In this document: piece by piece, positions 48,052 to 57,572 of the stretch
Layout of the letters: every line of letters starts with the position of its first letter
Numbering within the stretch: the first letter of the stretch is position 1
From: Sphingomonas liriopis
GTDB taxonomy: Bacteria > Pseudomonadota > Alphaproteobacteria > Sphingomonadales > Sphingomonadaceae
Direction of reading: 5' to 3'
Assembly: GCF_024211255.1 (NCBI RefSeq)
Contig: NZ_JAMLDY010000010.1
Location: 62,001 to 126,000 of the forward strand
DNA: 64,000 nt
The notes under the pieces: generated by a model
What the model was told of the DNA's origin: nothing
Database searches by the model: none
What the model saw: the letters and a program-made list of their open reading frames with translations, nothing else
Program-made: the position numbers and the translations under genes

Positions 48052-49026
48052 ATGGATCTGTTCCCCCTTTTGATGATCGGCATCGGCGGCGCCGCCGTGC
48101 TCGGGCTGGTGCTGTTCGCGCTCGCCGGGCCGTCGCCGCAGCGCGCGCAGACCCGCCGCATCGCCGCGATGCGCGAACGCCATGGCGACGGCGGCATCGT
48201 CGCCGAGGCGCAGATGCGCCGCATCACCGCGGGCCGCGCGCAGACCAGGACCGACGTCGCCTTCGGCCGGCTGCTGCCCAATCCGGCGCAGCTCGCCAAG
48301 CGCCTCGCGATGACCGGCAAGGACTGGACCGTCGGCAAATACGGCATGGTCAGCGCCGGGCTGGTCGTCGTCGTCGCCGCGCTGCTGTGGCTGAAGGGCG
48401 CGCCGATCCTGCTCGCGCTGCTGTTCGGCCTGACCGTCGGCGCCGGCCTGCCGCACTGGCTCGTCGGCTTCTTCATCAAGCGCCGCGTCACCAAGTTCAC
48501 CACCAAATTCCCCGACGCGATCGAGCTGCTCGTCCGCGGCCTGCGCTCGGGTCTTCCGGTCACCGAGACGATCGGCATCGTCGGCAGCGAGGTGGAGGGC
48601 CCGGTCGGCGAGGAATTCCGCATGGTGTCCGACAAGATGAAGATCGGCAAGTCGATGGATTCGGCGCTGCAGGACACCGCCGACCGGTTGGGCACGCCCG
48701 AATTCCAGTTCTTCGTCATCACCATCGCGATCCAGCGCGAAACCGGCGGCAACCTCGCCGAAACGCTCGCCAACCTCGCGACGGTGCTGCGCCAGCGCGG
48801 CCAGATGAAGCTGAAGATCAAGGCGATGTCGTCCGAATCGAAGGCATCGGCCTATATCGTCGGCTCGCTGCCCTTCATCGTCTTCGGCATGATCTGGGTC
48901 ATCAACAACAAATACATGCAGAACTTCTTCGTCGATCCACGCCTCATCATCACCGGCCTTGGCGGATTGCTGTGGATGGGGATCGGCGTGTTCATCATGG
49001 CCAAGATGGTCAGCTTCGAAATCTGA
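48052..49026 (+). CDS. tadB: Tad pilus inner-membrane platform protein TadB
   Basis: The 324-residue protein has four membrane helices and a T2SSF domain: FPDAIELLVRGLRSGLPVTE, then GIVGSEVEGPVGEEFRMV and FVITIAIQRETGGNLAETL. The last is the family signature. It forms the membrane platform with TadC that couples to the CpaF motor. ATG at 48052 gives a hydrophobic start. TadC follows 20 bases later. Confidence 0.95.
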   Translation: MDLFPLLMIGIGGAAVLGLVLFALAGPSPQRAQTRRIAAMRERHGDGGIVAEAQMRRITAGRAQTRTDVAFGRLLPNPAQLAKRLAMTGKDWTVGKYGMVSAGLVVVVAALLWLKGAPILLALLFGLTVGAGLPHWLVGFFIKRRVTKFTTKFPDAIELLVRGLRSGLPVTETIGIVGSEVEGPVGEEFRMVSDKMKIGKSMDSALQDTADRLGTPEFQFFVITIAIQRETGGNLAETLANLATVLRQRGQMKLKIKAMSSESKASAYIVGSLPFIVFGMIWVINNKYMQNFFVDPRLIITGLGGLLWMGIGVFIMAKMVSFEI

Positions 49027-49046
49027 CGCGGGAACGGATAGACGAC

Positions 49047-50027
49047 ATGCAGCCTTCCGGACCGACACTGATGGGGATCGACGTCCTGTGGGTCGCGACG
49101 ATCCTGTCGGGCGTCGCCGCCTTCGCGGTGATGCTCGCGATCTACGCGGCCACCACGGTCAGCGATCCGATGAGCAAGCGCGTGAAAGCGCTCAACGACC
49201 GCCGCGAACAGCTGAAGGCGGGCATCACCGCCTCGACCAAGCGCCGTGCCAAGCTGATCCAGCGCAACGACACCACCGACCGCATGCGCAGCCTGCTGTC
49301 GTCGCTGAAGGTGCTGCAGGACAGCCAGGTCAAGGAGGCGCAGGTCAAGCTGATGCGCGCCGGCATCCGGTCGAAGGACTGGGCGGTCGCGGTGATCTTC
49401 GGCCGGCTGGCGCTGCCGATCGTGTTCGGCGGGCTGATGGTGCTCGTCGTCTACGGGATGGATTATTTCCCGACCTGGTCGCCGCTGAAACGCTACGGCC
49501 TCGTCGCGATCACCTTCATCCTCGCCTACAAGACGCCCGACATCTTCCTCAAGAACAAGATCACCAAGCGCTCGGACGCGATCCGCAAGGGCCTGCCCGA
49601 TGCGCTCGACCTGCTGGTGATCTGCGCCGAAGCCGGCCTCACCGTCGATGCCGCCTTCCACCGCGTGGCGAAGGAACTGGGCCGCGCCTATCCCGAACTC
49701 GGCGACGAATTCACGCTGACCGCGATCGAGCTGGGCTTCCTCACCGAACGGCGCCAGGCGTTCGAGAACCTCTCGACCCGCGTCGATCTCGACGCGGTGA
49801 AGGGCGTCGTCACGACGATGATCCAGACCGAGAAATACGGCACCCCGCTCGCCTCGGCGCTGCGTGTCCTGTCGGCCGAATTCCGCAACGAACGCATGAT
49901 GCGCGCCGAGGAAAAGGCCGCGCGCCTGCCCGCGATCATGACCATCCCGCTGATCCTGTTCATCCTGCCGACGCTGTTCATCGTCATCCTGGGACCGGCC
50001 GCCTGCTCGATCAGCGACGCGTTCTAA
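49047..50027 (+). CDS. tadC: Tad pilus inner-membrane platform protein TadC
   Basis: The 326-residue protein contains an N-terminal helix (VAAFAVMLAIYAATTVSD), a cytoplasmic stretch, then LPDALDLLVICAEAGLTVDAAF and the family's TMIQTEKYGTPLASALRVLS, followed by IMTIPLILFILPTLFIVILGP. It is the partner of TadB. It closes the cluster here; TadD, pseudopilin (TadE/F/G) and Flp genes do not follow. A longer in-frame reading frame from upstream is shadow coding of tadB. Confidence 0.95.
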   Translation: MQPSGPTLMGIDVLWVATILSGVAAFAVMLAIYAATTVSDPMSKRVKALNDRREQLKAGITASTKRRAKLIQRNDTTDRMRSLLSSLKVLQDSQVKEAQVKLMRAGIRSKDWAVAVIFGRLALPIVFGGLMVLVVYGMDYFPTWSPLKRYGLVAITFILAYKTPDIFLKNKITKRSDAIRKGLPDALDLLVICAEAGLTVDAAFHRVAKELGRAYPELGDEFTLTAIELGFLTERRQAFENLSTRVDLDAVKGVVTTMIQTEKYGTPLASALRVLSAEFRNERMMRAEEKAARLPAIMTIPLILFILPTLFIVILGPAACSISDAF

Positions 50028-50055
50028 GCGGGGCAATTGCGGGCCCTCTCCCCAC

Positions 50056-50120
50056 CGTTCGCCCTGAGCCTGTCGAAGGGCACTGAGACTCACCCTGCTT
50101 CGACAAGCTCAGCATGACCG
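50056..50120. repeat. Paired inverted repeat, family B (copy 5)
   Basis: GTTCGCCCTGAGCCTGTCGAAG faces CTTCGACAAGCTCAGCATGA (with two mismatches). With the family C pair next to it, it fills most of the 312-base gap after tadC (50028-50339), where I see no further gene or promoter. Confidence 0.85.
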
Positions 50121-50159
50121 GTTGGGGGCTAGGCCCGGACTGTCGTGAGGTAAGGTTTC

Positions 50160-50255
50160 GTCATCCCCGCGAAGGCGGGGATCCATAGTCGCCAAATCCG
50201 CGGCTCCATCACCGACCGTCGTGGTTATGGATTCCCGCCTCCGCGGGAATGACGA
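50160..50255. repeat. Paired inverted repeat, family C (copy 2)
   Basis: GTCATCCCCGCGAAGGCGGG with GATCCATA is mirrored by TATGGATTCCCGCCTCCGCG with GGAATGAC. It is the same arrangement as copy 1 at 600-702 but with a GCGAAGGCGGGG core. Confidence 0.85.
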
Positions 50256-50339
50256 AGGGCTTGGCGCCGGGCCAGAACGTCCCCCCAAGTGAACCAACCC
50301 CCACCGTCATCGTTATGCCCCCGTAACAGGGAGGCCCGC

Positions 50340-50702
50340 ATGCTCTTCACCACCACCACGCAATTCGCCGCGCTGGCGCTGTGCCTCGTCGCCGGCTGGT
50401 TCTTCGGCCTCGCCAGCAGCAGCGGCGGCAAGAAGTGGAAGGCGCGCTACGCCACCGAGCGCGAGGCGCATGCCGCCTATCGCAAGCAGGGCGACACCGG
50501 CCTTTCCGCCGCCAACGCGCGCATCGCCGAGCTGGAGCGCGAGAACGCCCGCCTCGCCAAGGCGGCCGAGGCGGTGCCTGTCGCCGCCGCACCGACGCTG
50601 ACCGAGCGCGTCACCGGCCGGCGCCAGACGGTTGCGCGTCCCGCCTATCCCGCCGGCAATCGCCCCGGCTGGTTCGACTTCGGCCCCCGCACGCGCGGCT
50701 GA
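50340..50702 (+). CDS. Membrane-anchored coiled-coil protein, function unknown
   Basis: The 120-residue protein has one N-terminal membrane helix (FAALALCLVAGWFFGLAS). A short charged coiled-coil follows (AANARIAELERENARLAKAAEA), then a disordered C-terminus with Arg/Pro. GGGAGG lies before the ATG. I do not recognise a family; an inner-membrane structural or tethering role is possible. It is followed after 41 bases by a ThDP enzyme gene. Confidence 0.7.
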   Translation: MLFTTTTQFAALALCLVAGWFFGLASSSGGKKWKARYATEREAHAAYRKQGDTGLSAANARIAELERENARLAKAAEAVPVAAAPTLTERVTGRRQTVARPAYPAGNRPGWFDFGPRTRG

Positions 50703-50743
50703 CGCGGCTCGACTTCCCGCCCGGCGACCGCGATAGTCGCGCC

Positions 50744-52399
50744 ATGGAGAGACCCACACGCACCGGCGGCCGTATTCTGGTCGATCAGCTGCTCGCGCAA
50801 GGCTGCGAGCGGATCTTCACCGTGCCGGGCGAAAGCTTCCTCGCCGTGCTCGACGCGCTGCACGACTCGCCGCAGATCGAGACGGTGGTGTGCCGGCAGG
50901 AGGGCGGCGCGGCGTTCATGGCCTGCGCCGACGGCACGCTGACGCACCGCCCCGGCGTCGCTTTCGTCACCCGTGGGCCCGGCGCGACCAACGCTTCGAT
51001 CGGCGTCCATGTCGCGCGGCAGGATTCGCAAGCCATGATCCTGTTCATCGGCGACGTCGATCGCGCCACGCGCGACCGCGAGGCGTTTCAGGAGGTCGAC
51101 TTCGCCGCGATGTTCGCCCCCCTCGCCAAATGGGTGGCGCGGATCGACGACGCCGCGCGCATCCCCGAATATGTCGCGCGCGCCTATGCGGTAGCGATGA
51201 ACGGGCGACCCGGACCGGTGGTCCTCGCGCTCCCAGAGGACATGCTGCTCGACGAGGTCGCGGCGACCGACCGCCCCCGCGTCGAGCGTCTGGCGCAGGC
51301 GTGCGACGAAGCCGCCATGGCGCAGCTCGCCGACCTGCTCGCCACCGCCGAACGGCCCGTCGCGATCGTCGGCGGCGCCGGCTGGGACGGCATCGCCGCA
51401 CAGGATTTCGCCGCCTGGGCCGACCGTACCGGCGTCCCCGTCGCCGCCGCCTTCCGCCGGCAGGACGCGATCCCCAACGCCTGCCCGAGCTACGCCGGCA
51501 ACCTCGGCTACGGCCCCAATCCGAAACTGGTCGCGCGGATCAAGGCCGCCGACCTGCTGCTCGTCGTCGGTCCGCGCCTCGGCGAGGCGACCACCGACGG
51601 CTATACGCTCGTCACCCCCGACCATCCCGGCCAGCGCCTCGTCCACGTCCACCCCGACGCGAACGAGCTCGGCATGACCTATCGCACCGATCTCGCCATC
51701 TGTGCGCGGATGGCCGATTTCGCCGAGGCGCTGAGCGGCCTCGATGGCCCGCCGCACGCCGGCGGGCCGGAGGCGCACGCCGAATGGCAGGCCTGGTCCA
51801 CACCCGCGCCGCGCGACGGCGTCGCGATGGACCTCGGCCCCTGCGTCGCGGCGATGCGCGATTGCCTGCCGGTGGATACGATCATCTGCAACGGCGCGGG
51901 CAATTACAGCGGCTGGTGGCACCGCTACTGGCCCTATGCCGCCCCCGGCACGCAGCTCGCGCCGACCGCCGGCGCGATGGGCTATGGCGTCCCCGCCGCG
52001 ATCGCCGCCGCGCTCCGCCACCCGGAGCGACAGGTGGTCGCGCTCGCCGGCGACGGCTGTTTCCTGATGAACGGACAGGAACTGGCGACCGCGGTCCAGC
52101 ACGATGCGCAATTGCTGGTGCTGGTAATCGACAACGGCGGCTACGGCACGATCCGCATGCATCAGGAGCGCGAATTCCCCGGCCGCGTGTCGGGCACGCG
52201 CCTCGCCAACCCCGACTTCGCCGCGCTCGCCCGCGCCTATGGCTGCTGGTCCGAAACGGTGACCCGCACCGAAGACTTCGCCCCCGCGCTCGCCCGCGCG
52301 CAGGCGGAGCGCGGCGTCCGCCTGTTGCACATCAGAACCGATATCGAGATCATCACCGCCGGCACCACGCTCACCGCCGTGGCGGCTGGCAAGCGATAA
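50744..52399 (+). CDS. Thiamine-diphosphate-dependent enzyme, acetolactate-synthase-like
   Basis: The 551-residue protein has the ThDP fold. The catalytic Glu is in FTVPGESFLAVLDAL (PGES), the FAD/central domain includes PVAIVGGAGWDG, and the ThDP motif is AGDGCFLMNGQELATAV with a following DNGGYGTIRMHQE. It resembles biosynthetic acetolactate synthase large subunits and benzoylformate-type decarboxylases. No regulatory small subunit is adjacent, so a catabolic or uncharacterised role is likelier than valine synthesis. The start at 50744 has no strong ribosome binding site. Confidence 0.85.
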   Translation: MERPTRTGGRILVDQLLAQGCERIFTVPGESFLAVLDALHDSPQIETVVCRQEGGAAFMACADGTLTHRPGVAFVTRGPGATNASIGVHVARQDSQAMILFIGDVDRATRDREAFQEVDFAAMFAPLAKWVARIDDAARIPEYVARAYAVAMNGRPGPVVLALPEDMLLDEVAATDRPRVERLAQACDEAAMAQLADLLATAERPVAIVGGAGWDGIAAQDFAAWADRTGVPVAAAFRRQDAIPNACPSYAGNLGYGPNPKLVARIKAADLLLVVGPRLGEATTDGYTLVTPDHPGQRLVHVHPDANELGMTYRTDLAICARMADFAEALSGLDGPPHAGGPEAHAEWQAWSTPAPRDGVAMDLGPCVAAMRDCLPVDTIICNGAGNYSGWWHRYWPYAAPGTQLAPTAGAMGYGVPAAIAAALRHPERQVVALAGDGCFLMNGQELATAVQHDAQLLVLVIDNGGYGTIRMHQEREFPGRVSGTRLANPDFAALARAYGCWSETVTRTEDFAPALARAQAERGVRLLHIRTDIEIITAGTTLTAVAAGKR

Positions 52400-52513
52400 A
52401 TCTGCCGTCACGCAGCGGGAGAGCTGCACCACGACAAGCTCCACCCCGCGAAGGTGGCGGTTCAGTCGGGTCAAAAGTTTGCGATAACCGACAAAGGCCC
52501 GACGCATCCCCTT

Positions 52514-52606
52514 CAGTGCTCCCGCGCAGGCGGGAGCCCAGGGCCAAGCAAAACAACGGCGTGTGGCGTGCGTGACGTCTGGGCTCCCGCCTGCGCGGGA
52601 GCACTG
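52514..52606. repeat. Perfect 28-bp inverted repeat, family D
   Basis: CAGTGCTCCCGCGCAGGCGG with GAGCCCAG (52514-52541) is exactly mirrored at 52579-52606, separated by 37 bases. Each arm has an inner palindrome (CTCCCGC/GCGGGAG). It lies between converging genes. I found only this one copy in the window. Confidence 0.9.
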
Positions 52607-52645
52607 GGGAGTTTCGCAGAGGCCTCAAGCAAGTCCGGGGTGGAG

Positions 52646-52912
52646 TCAGATTTTTGCAAATCTCCCACCTTCACCAGGGTGAAACGGCTCCGTTGCTGCC
52701 GGGAGGTCCGGCGAAGGTCCCGCCTCGAGCAGGAACGAGGACATCGCCCCGCCATCCCCCGACAGCACGACCGCTCCCTCCGTGACGATCCCCAGCGTCA
52801 CGGCATCCTCCTCGACCGCAAAGCCGACATCCTCGAGCGCCAGCTTGAGGTGGATGCGGGTCAGGTGATCCGCCTCCTCGAACGAAAAGACGTGCGATTC
52901 CAATTTGCTCAT
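52646..52912 (-). CDS. Small acidic protein of unknown function
   Basis: The 88-residue protein starts MSKLESHVFSFEEADHLTRI and has the balanced helix/strand composition of a folded cytoplasmic protein (ALEDVGFAVEEDAVTLGIVTEGAVVLSGDGG). No signal peptide is present. I do not recognise it. The ribosome binding site is weak, and in-frame upstream Met at 52972 adds a Trp-rich extension that looks spurious. Confidence 0.55.
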   Translation of the reverse strand: MSKLESHVFSFEEADHLTRIHLKLALEDVGFAVEEDAVTLGIVTEGAVVLSGDGGAMSSFLLEAGPSPDLPAATEPFHPGEGGRFAKI

Positions 52913-53050
52913 GCGGCCGCCAACCCGACAGCGCGGGCTGCGTTCCGGCGTTAACCACCAAAGTGACTGCACTTTGCGGCGAGTCGAATCGCTGTGACGG
53001 CATGCCGATCGGAAGGGTCGTCCCCTCGGGACGCACCCCTCCCTGCGTCG

Positions 53051-53335
53051 TCAGCGCAGCTTGGCGGAGCCGTTGACCAGCGCGGCCTTCTGTTCGTCGC
53101 TCATCGCCGCGGCGTTGACGTCGGCGTCGTCGATCGCGTCGGACTGCTGCTCGCCGCTCTTGCGCGTCGCCTTGGCCTGGTCCTGCAGATTGTCGGCGGC
53201 GGCTTCCAGCGCGTCGGCGCGGTTGTCGGCGGCGGCCTCGACCTGGCTGCCGAGCTTGTCGTCGCCCTTGCCGCCGCAGGCGGAAAGCGACAGCGCCATC
53301 GCGCCCAGCGCGAATGCGGTGATCGTGGTCTTCAT
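53051..53335 (-). CDS. Small coiled-coil lipoprotein, stress-type
   Basis: A 94-residue protein with lipobox LSAC (MKTTITAFALGAMALSLSACGG). A helical, Ala/Asp-rich region with heptad-like spacing follows (QVEAAADNRADALEAAADNLQDQ). It is exported to the periplasm or membrane. It resembles small lipoproteins of unknown role in sphingomonads. AAAGGACG precedes the ATG. CsbD lies upstream on the same strand, separated by a terminator. Confidence 0.78.
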   Translation of the reverse strand: MKTTITAFALGAMALSLSACGGKGDDKLGSQVEAAADNRADALEAAADNLQDQAKATRKSGEQQSDAIDDADVNAAAMSDEQKAALVNGSAKLR

Positions 53336-53366
53336 GGGGTTTCGTCCTTTTTACCGGCTCGACATG

Positions 53367-53394
53367 AAAAGGCCGCCCCGCTGCCGGGACGGCC
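53367..53394 (-). terminator. Intrinsic terminator after csbD
   Basis: On the minus strand GGCCGTCCCGG and CGGGGCGGCC form a stem (one mismatch) followed by TTTT. It separates csbD from the downstream lipoprotein gene, so these two leftward genes are likely transcribed independently. Confidence 0.7.
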
Positions 53395-53417
53395 CTCATG
53401 CTCAACAGAGCGTCGGT

Positions 53418-53600
53418 TCAGATGTTGTCGCCGAGCGCGCCCTTGACGGTGCCCTTGACGTCCTGGCCGGTGCCCTTGAGCTGCTGCGCTTCGCCTTCGG
53501 CGACCAGCTTGTCGTTGTCGGTCGCCTTGCCGACGGCTTCCTTGACGTTGCCTGCGATCTTGTTGCCGGCTGCTGCGACCTTGTCGGTGAACTCGCCCAT
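53418..53600 (-). CDS. CsbD family stress protein
   Basis: The 60-residue protein has the CsbD pattern: KVAAAGNKIAGNVKEAVGKA and a second, similar GEAQQLKGTGQDVKGTVKGAL. It is small, hydrophilic and helical, as in general-stress CsbD proteins, whose molecular role is unclear. GGAGG precedes the ATG. A terminator lies directly after it. Confidence 0.92.
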   Translation of the reverse strand: MGEFTDKVAAAGNKIAGNVKEAVGKATDNDKLVAEGEAQQLKGTGQDVKGTVKGALGDNI

Positions 53601-53697
53601 CGGGGACCTCCTGCGTGCGTGCGACCCGCCAGCCGGGCCGCTTGATCTGACGCAAGGATAAACGGGTCGCGCGCAGCCCGGTTCCGTGACAAATCCG

Positions 53698-54705
53698 TCA
53701 GATCAGCCCGGCGAGCGGGCTCGACGGGTCGGCATAGCGGCGCTGCCCCATCCGCCCGGCGCGATAGGCGAGCCGCCCCGCCTCCACCGCGTGGCGCATC
53801 GCGGCGGCCATCATCACCGGGTCCTTCGCCTCGGCGATCGCGGTGTTCATCAGCACGCCGTCGCAACCCAGCTCCATCGCCACCGCCGCGTCCGACGCGG
53901 TGCCGACGCCGGCATCGACCAGCACCGGCACGCCCGCGCCCTCGACGATCAGCCGGATGGTGATGCGGTTCTGGATGCCGAGGCCCGACCCGATCGGCGC
54001 GCCCAGCGGCATGATCGCCACCGCGCCGGCATTCTCCAGCCGCTTCGCCGCGATCGGATCGTCGACGCAATAGACCATCGGCTTGAAGCCCTCGCTGGCC
54101 AGCACCTCGGTCGCGCGCAGCGTCTCGTGCATGTCGGGGTACAGCGTCTTCGCCTCGCCCAGCACCTCCAGCTTGACGAGGTCCCAGCCCCCCGCCTCGC
54201 GCGCCAGCCGCAACGTGCGGATCGCGCTTTCCGCATCGAAACAGCCCGCGGTGTTGGGGAGGTACGTCACCTTCTTGGGATCGATGAAGTCGGTCAGCAT
54301 CGGCGCATTGCGATCGCTGACGTTGACCCGCCGCACCGCCACCGTGACGATCTCCGCCCCCGACGCCTCGAGCGCGGCGGCGTTCTGCGCGAAGTCCTTG
54401 TATTTGCCGGTGCCGACGATCAGCCGCGACCGGAATGTCCTCCCCGCCACGGTCCACGTATCCTCGGCGATCGGCTTCTGATGGTCGCCGCCGCCGACGA
54501 AATGGACGATTTCGATATCGTCGCCATCCTCGACGCGCACGTCATTCAACGTCGAGCGCGGCACCACCTCCAGATTGCGCTCGACCGCGACCTTTTCGGG
54601 CACCAGCCCCAGTTCGGTGGCGAGATCGGCGAGGCTGAGGCCGGCGGCGACGCGCTTGTGTTCGCCGTTGACGGTGATGGACACGGTGCCGTCGGTATGG
54701 GGCAT
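53698..54705 (-). CDS. thiG: ThiS-ThiG fusion: sulfur carrier plus thiazole synthase
   Basis: The 335-residue protein joins a ThiS-like N-terminus (about residues 7-72: [20 protein letters not shown] through IVHFVGGG) to a full ThiG enzyme. The enzyme part has Schiff-base lysine K178 in [12 protein letters not shown] and phosphate-binding loops late in the barrel. ThiG makes the thiazole ring of thiamine. In the separate form the ThiS C-terminal Gly-Gly must be free to carry sulfur. Here Gly-Gly at 71-72 is internal, so either cleavage or a different sulfur route is needed. AAGGAGT precedes the ATG at 54705. Confidence 0.93.
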   Translation of the reverse strand: MPHTDGTVSITVNGEHKRVAAGLSLADLATELGLVPEKVAVERNLEVVPRSTLNDVRVEDGDDIEIVHFVGGGDHQKPIAEDTWTVAGRTFRSRLIVGTGKYKDFAQNAAALEASGAEIVTVAVRRVNVSDRNAPMLTDFIDPKKVTYLPNTAGCFDAESAIRTLRLAREAGGWDLVKLEVLGEAKTLYPDMHETLRATEVLASEGFKPMVYCVDDPIAAKRLENAGAVAIMPLGAPIGSGLGIQNRITIRLIVEGAGVPVLVDAGVGTASDAAVAMELGCDGVLMNTAIAEAKDPVMMAAAMRHAVEAGRLAYRAGRMGQRRYADPSSPLAGLI

Positions 54706-54781
54706 GACGCTAAGACTCCTTGAGCGCCCCATCTAGGCGCGGGATCGTCGGTGTCCACCTTCGTAGGGTTCAGAAGAGTGG

Positions 54782-55005
54782 TTTCACGCGAAGACGCGAA
54801 GACGCGAAGAAGGTTTGTTCACGCGGAGGCGCGGAGGCGCGGAGATTGGCCCGCCCGCGGCAGCGGGCTCTCACATCACATCCGTTGCAAGATATCAGCC
54901 GCTACGCGGAAAGGCGTGCAGTCCCCGCAAGCGATCTCTCCGCGCCTCCGCGCCTCCGCGTGAACAAACCTTCTTTCTCTTCGCGCCTTCGCGCCTTCGC
55001 GTGAA
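54782..55005. repeat. Very long inverted repeat with internal tandem units, family E
   Basis: An arm with three ACGCGAAG-type units and two GCGGAGGC-type units (54782-54845) is mirrored by the reverse-complement units at about 54936-55005, giving arms of roughly 60-65 bases with about 90 bases between. It fills most of the 345-base gap between thiG and aroQ, which diverge, and may hold or affect both promoters; I see no clear promoter in the remainder. Confidence 0.9.
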
Positions 55006-55050
55006 ACACCCCTCTTTGCACCGCCCGCCGAACAGCGATAAGCCGCGCGC

Positions 55051-55485
55051 ATGACCGAAACGATCTACGTCCTCAACGGCCCCAACCTCAACCTGCTCGG
55101 CACCCGCGAGCCCGAGATCTACGGATCCGACACGCTCGACGACATCGCGGGAAGCCTCGAAGACCGCGCCCGCGAACTGAACCTCGCCATCGACATGCGC
55201 CAGTCCAACCACGAAGGGCACCTCGTCGACTGGCTCCACGAAGCGCAGGCGCGCGGCGCGAAGGCGGTGATCCTCAACGCCGGCGCCTTCACCCACACCT
55301 CGATCGCCGTCCACGACGCGATCAAGAGCATCAAGACCCCGGTGATCGAGGTCCACCTCTCCAACCCGCACACCCGCGAAGCCTTCCGCCACGTCAGCTA
55401 TGTCGGGCGCGCGGCGAAGGGAACCATCGCCGGCTTCGGTGCGCTCTCCTACACCCTTGCGCTTGAAGCCGCGGCGCGGTTCTGA
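55051..55485 (+). CDS. aroQ: 3-dehydroquinate dehydratase, type II
   Basis: The 144-residue enzyme has the family opening [20 protein letters not shown] with the catalytic Tyr and the active-site lid Arg. It continues with [33 protein letters not shown] and [17 protein letters not shown] with the catalytic His. It dehydrates 3-dehydroquinate in the shikimate pathway. It forms an operon with accB and accC, a common alphaproteobacterial grouping. Confidence 0.97.
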   Translation: MTETIYVLNGPNLNLLGTREPEIYGSDTLDDIAGSLEDRARELNLAIDMRQSNHEGHLVDWLHEAQARGAKAVILNAGAFTHTSIAVHDAIKSIKTPVIEVHLSNPHTREAFRHVSYVGRAAKGTIAGFGALSYTLALEAAARF

Positions 55486-55499
55486 CAGGAGGCTCCCCC

Positions 55500-55994
55500 A
55501 TGACTGAACAAAGCCAATCGGGTGCCCAGGGTGGACCTATGCAGGTCGACGTGAACCTCGTGCGCCAGCTCGCCGAACTGCTCGACGCCACCCATCTCAC
55601 CGAGATCGAGGTGGAAGAGGGCGACCGCAAGATCCGCGTCGCGCGCAAGGCCGCCGCGGTAGCCGCCCCCGTCCAGTATGCGCCGCAGCCGATGGCGCCG
55701 GCACCCGCAGCCGCGCCGGTCGCCGCCGAAGCCGGCGCGATGGCCCCTACGGTCAGCGCCGCCAATGCGGTGAAATCGCCGATGGTCGGCACCGCCTATC
55801 TCTCCGCCGAACCCGGCGCCAAGCCCTTCGTCGCGGTCGGCCAGACCGTCGCCGCCGGCGACACGCTGCTGATCGTCGAGGCGATGAAGGTCATGAACCC
55901 GATCACCGCGCCCACCGCCGGCACCGTCCGCCAGGTGCTGATCGAGAACGGCCAGCCGGTCGAGTTCGACCAGCCGCTCGTGGTGGTCGAGTAA
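55500..55994 (+). CDS. accB: Acetyl-CoA carboxylase biotin carboxyl carrier protein
   Basis: The 164-residue protein has an N-terminal [20 protein letters not shown] domain, an Ala/Pro-rich hinge and a C-terminal biotinyl domain with the biotin lysine K130 in EAMKVMN. CAGGAGG is well placed ahead of the ATG. It carries carboxybiotin between AccC and the carboxyltransferase in fatty acid synthesis. AccC follows six bases later. Confidence 0.97.
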   Translation: MTEQSQSGAQGGPMQVDVNLVRQLAELLDATHLTEIEVEEGDRKIRVARKAAAVAAPVQYAPQPMAPAPAAAPVAAEAGAMAPTVSAANAVKSPMVGTAYLSAEPGAKPFVAVGQTVAAGDTLLIVEAMKVMNPITAPTAGTVRQVLIENGQPVEFDQPLVVVE

Positions 55995-56000
55995 GCGCCC

Positions 56001-57365
<1,365 letters not shown>

Positions 57366-57395
57366 CCAGGTCCCTCTCCCTTCGGGCGCGCCGGG

Positions 57396-57438
57396 TGAAC
57401 AACGCCCAGCGTTGTTCAGGTCATGCCGGGGGCATGAC
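57396..57438. repeat. Two perfect hairpins downstream of accC
   Basis: TGAACAACGC-CCA-GCGTTGTTCA (57396-57418, ten-base stem) and GTCATGCC-GGG-GGCATGAC (57420-57438, eight-base stem) follow the accC stop by about 30 bases. No T-run follows, so they may protect or process the aroQ-accB-accC transcript rather than terminate it. Confidence 0.75.
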
Positions 57439-57509
57439 CGACCCGACGCGGGAGGGAGCCGCGCGCGGCACGGCGGAAGGGCGAGGGCGAGTGCGATGAC
57501 CGACGTGAT

Positions 57510-57570
57510 ACCCGCCTCCCCTCACCCCGCGCCGCTGACGCGGCTTGCTCCTCTCCCGGCGAGAGAGGGG
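57510..57570. repeat. Family F-like element ahead of arsC
   Basis: CTCCCCTCACCCCGCGCCGCTGACGCGGC and CTCTCCCGGCGAGAGAGGGG form two hairpins resembling the element after apt (27064-27149). The last one includes the GAGGGGAA that serves as the arsC ribosome binding site. Confidence 0.6.
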
Positions 57571-57572
57571 AA

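Noticed and set aside
54751..55054. Small frames across the thiG-aroQ gap as genes
   Set aside because: They are translations of the tandem units of the long inverted repeat (Arg/Glu/Ala runs) and occur in several frames.
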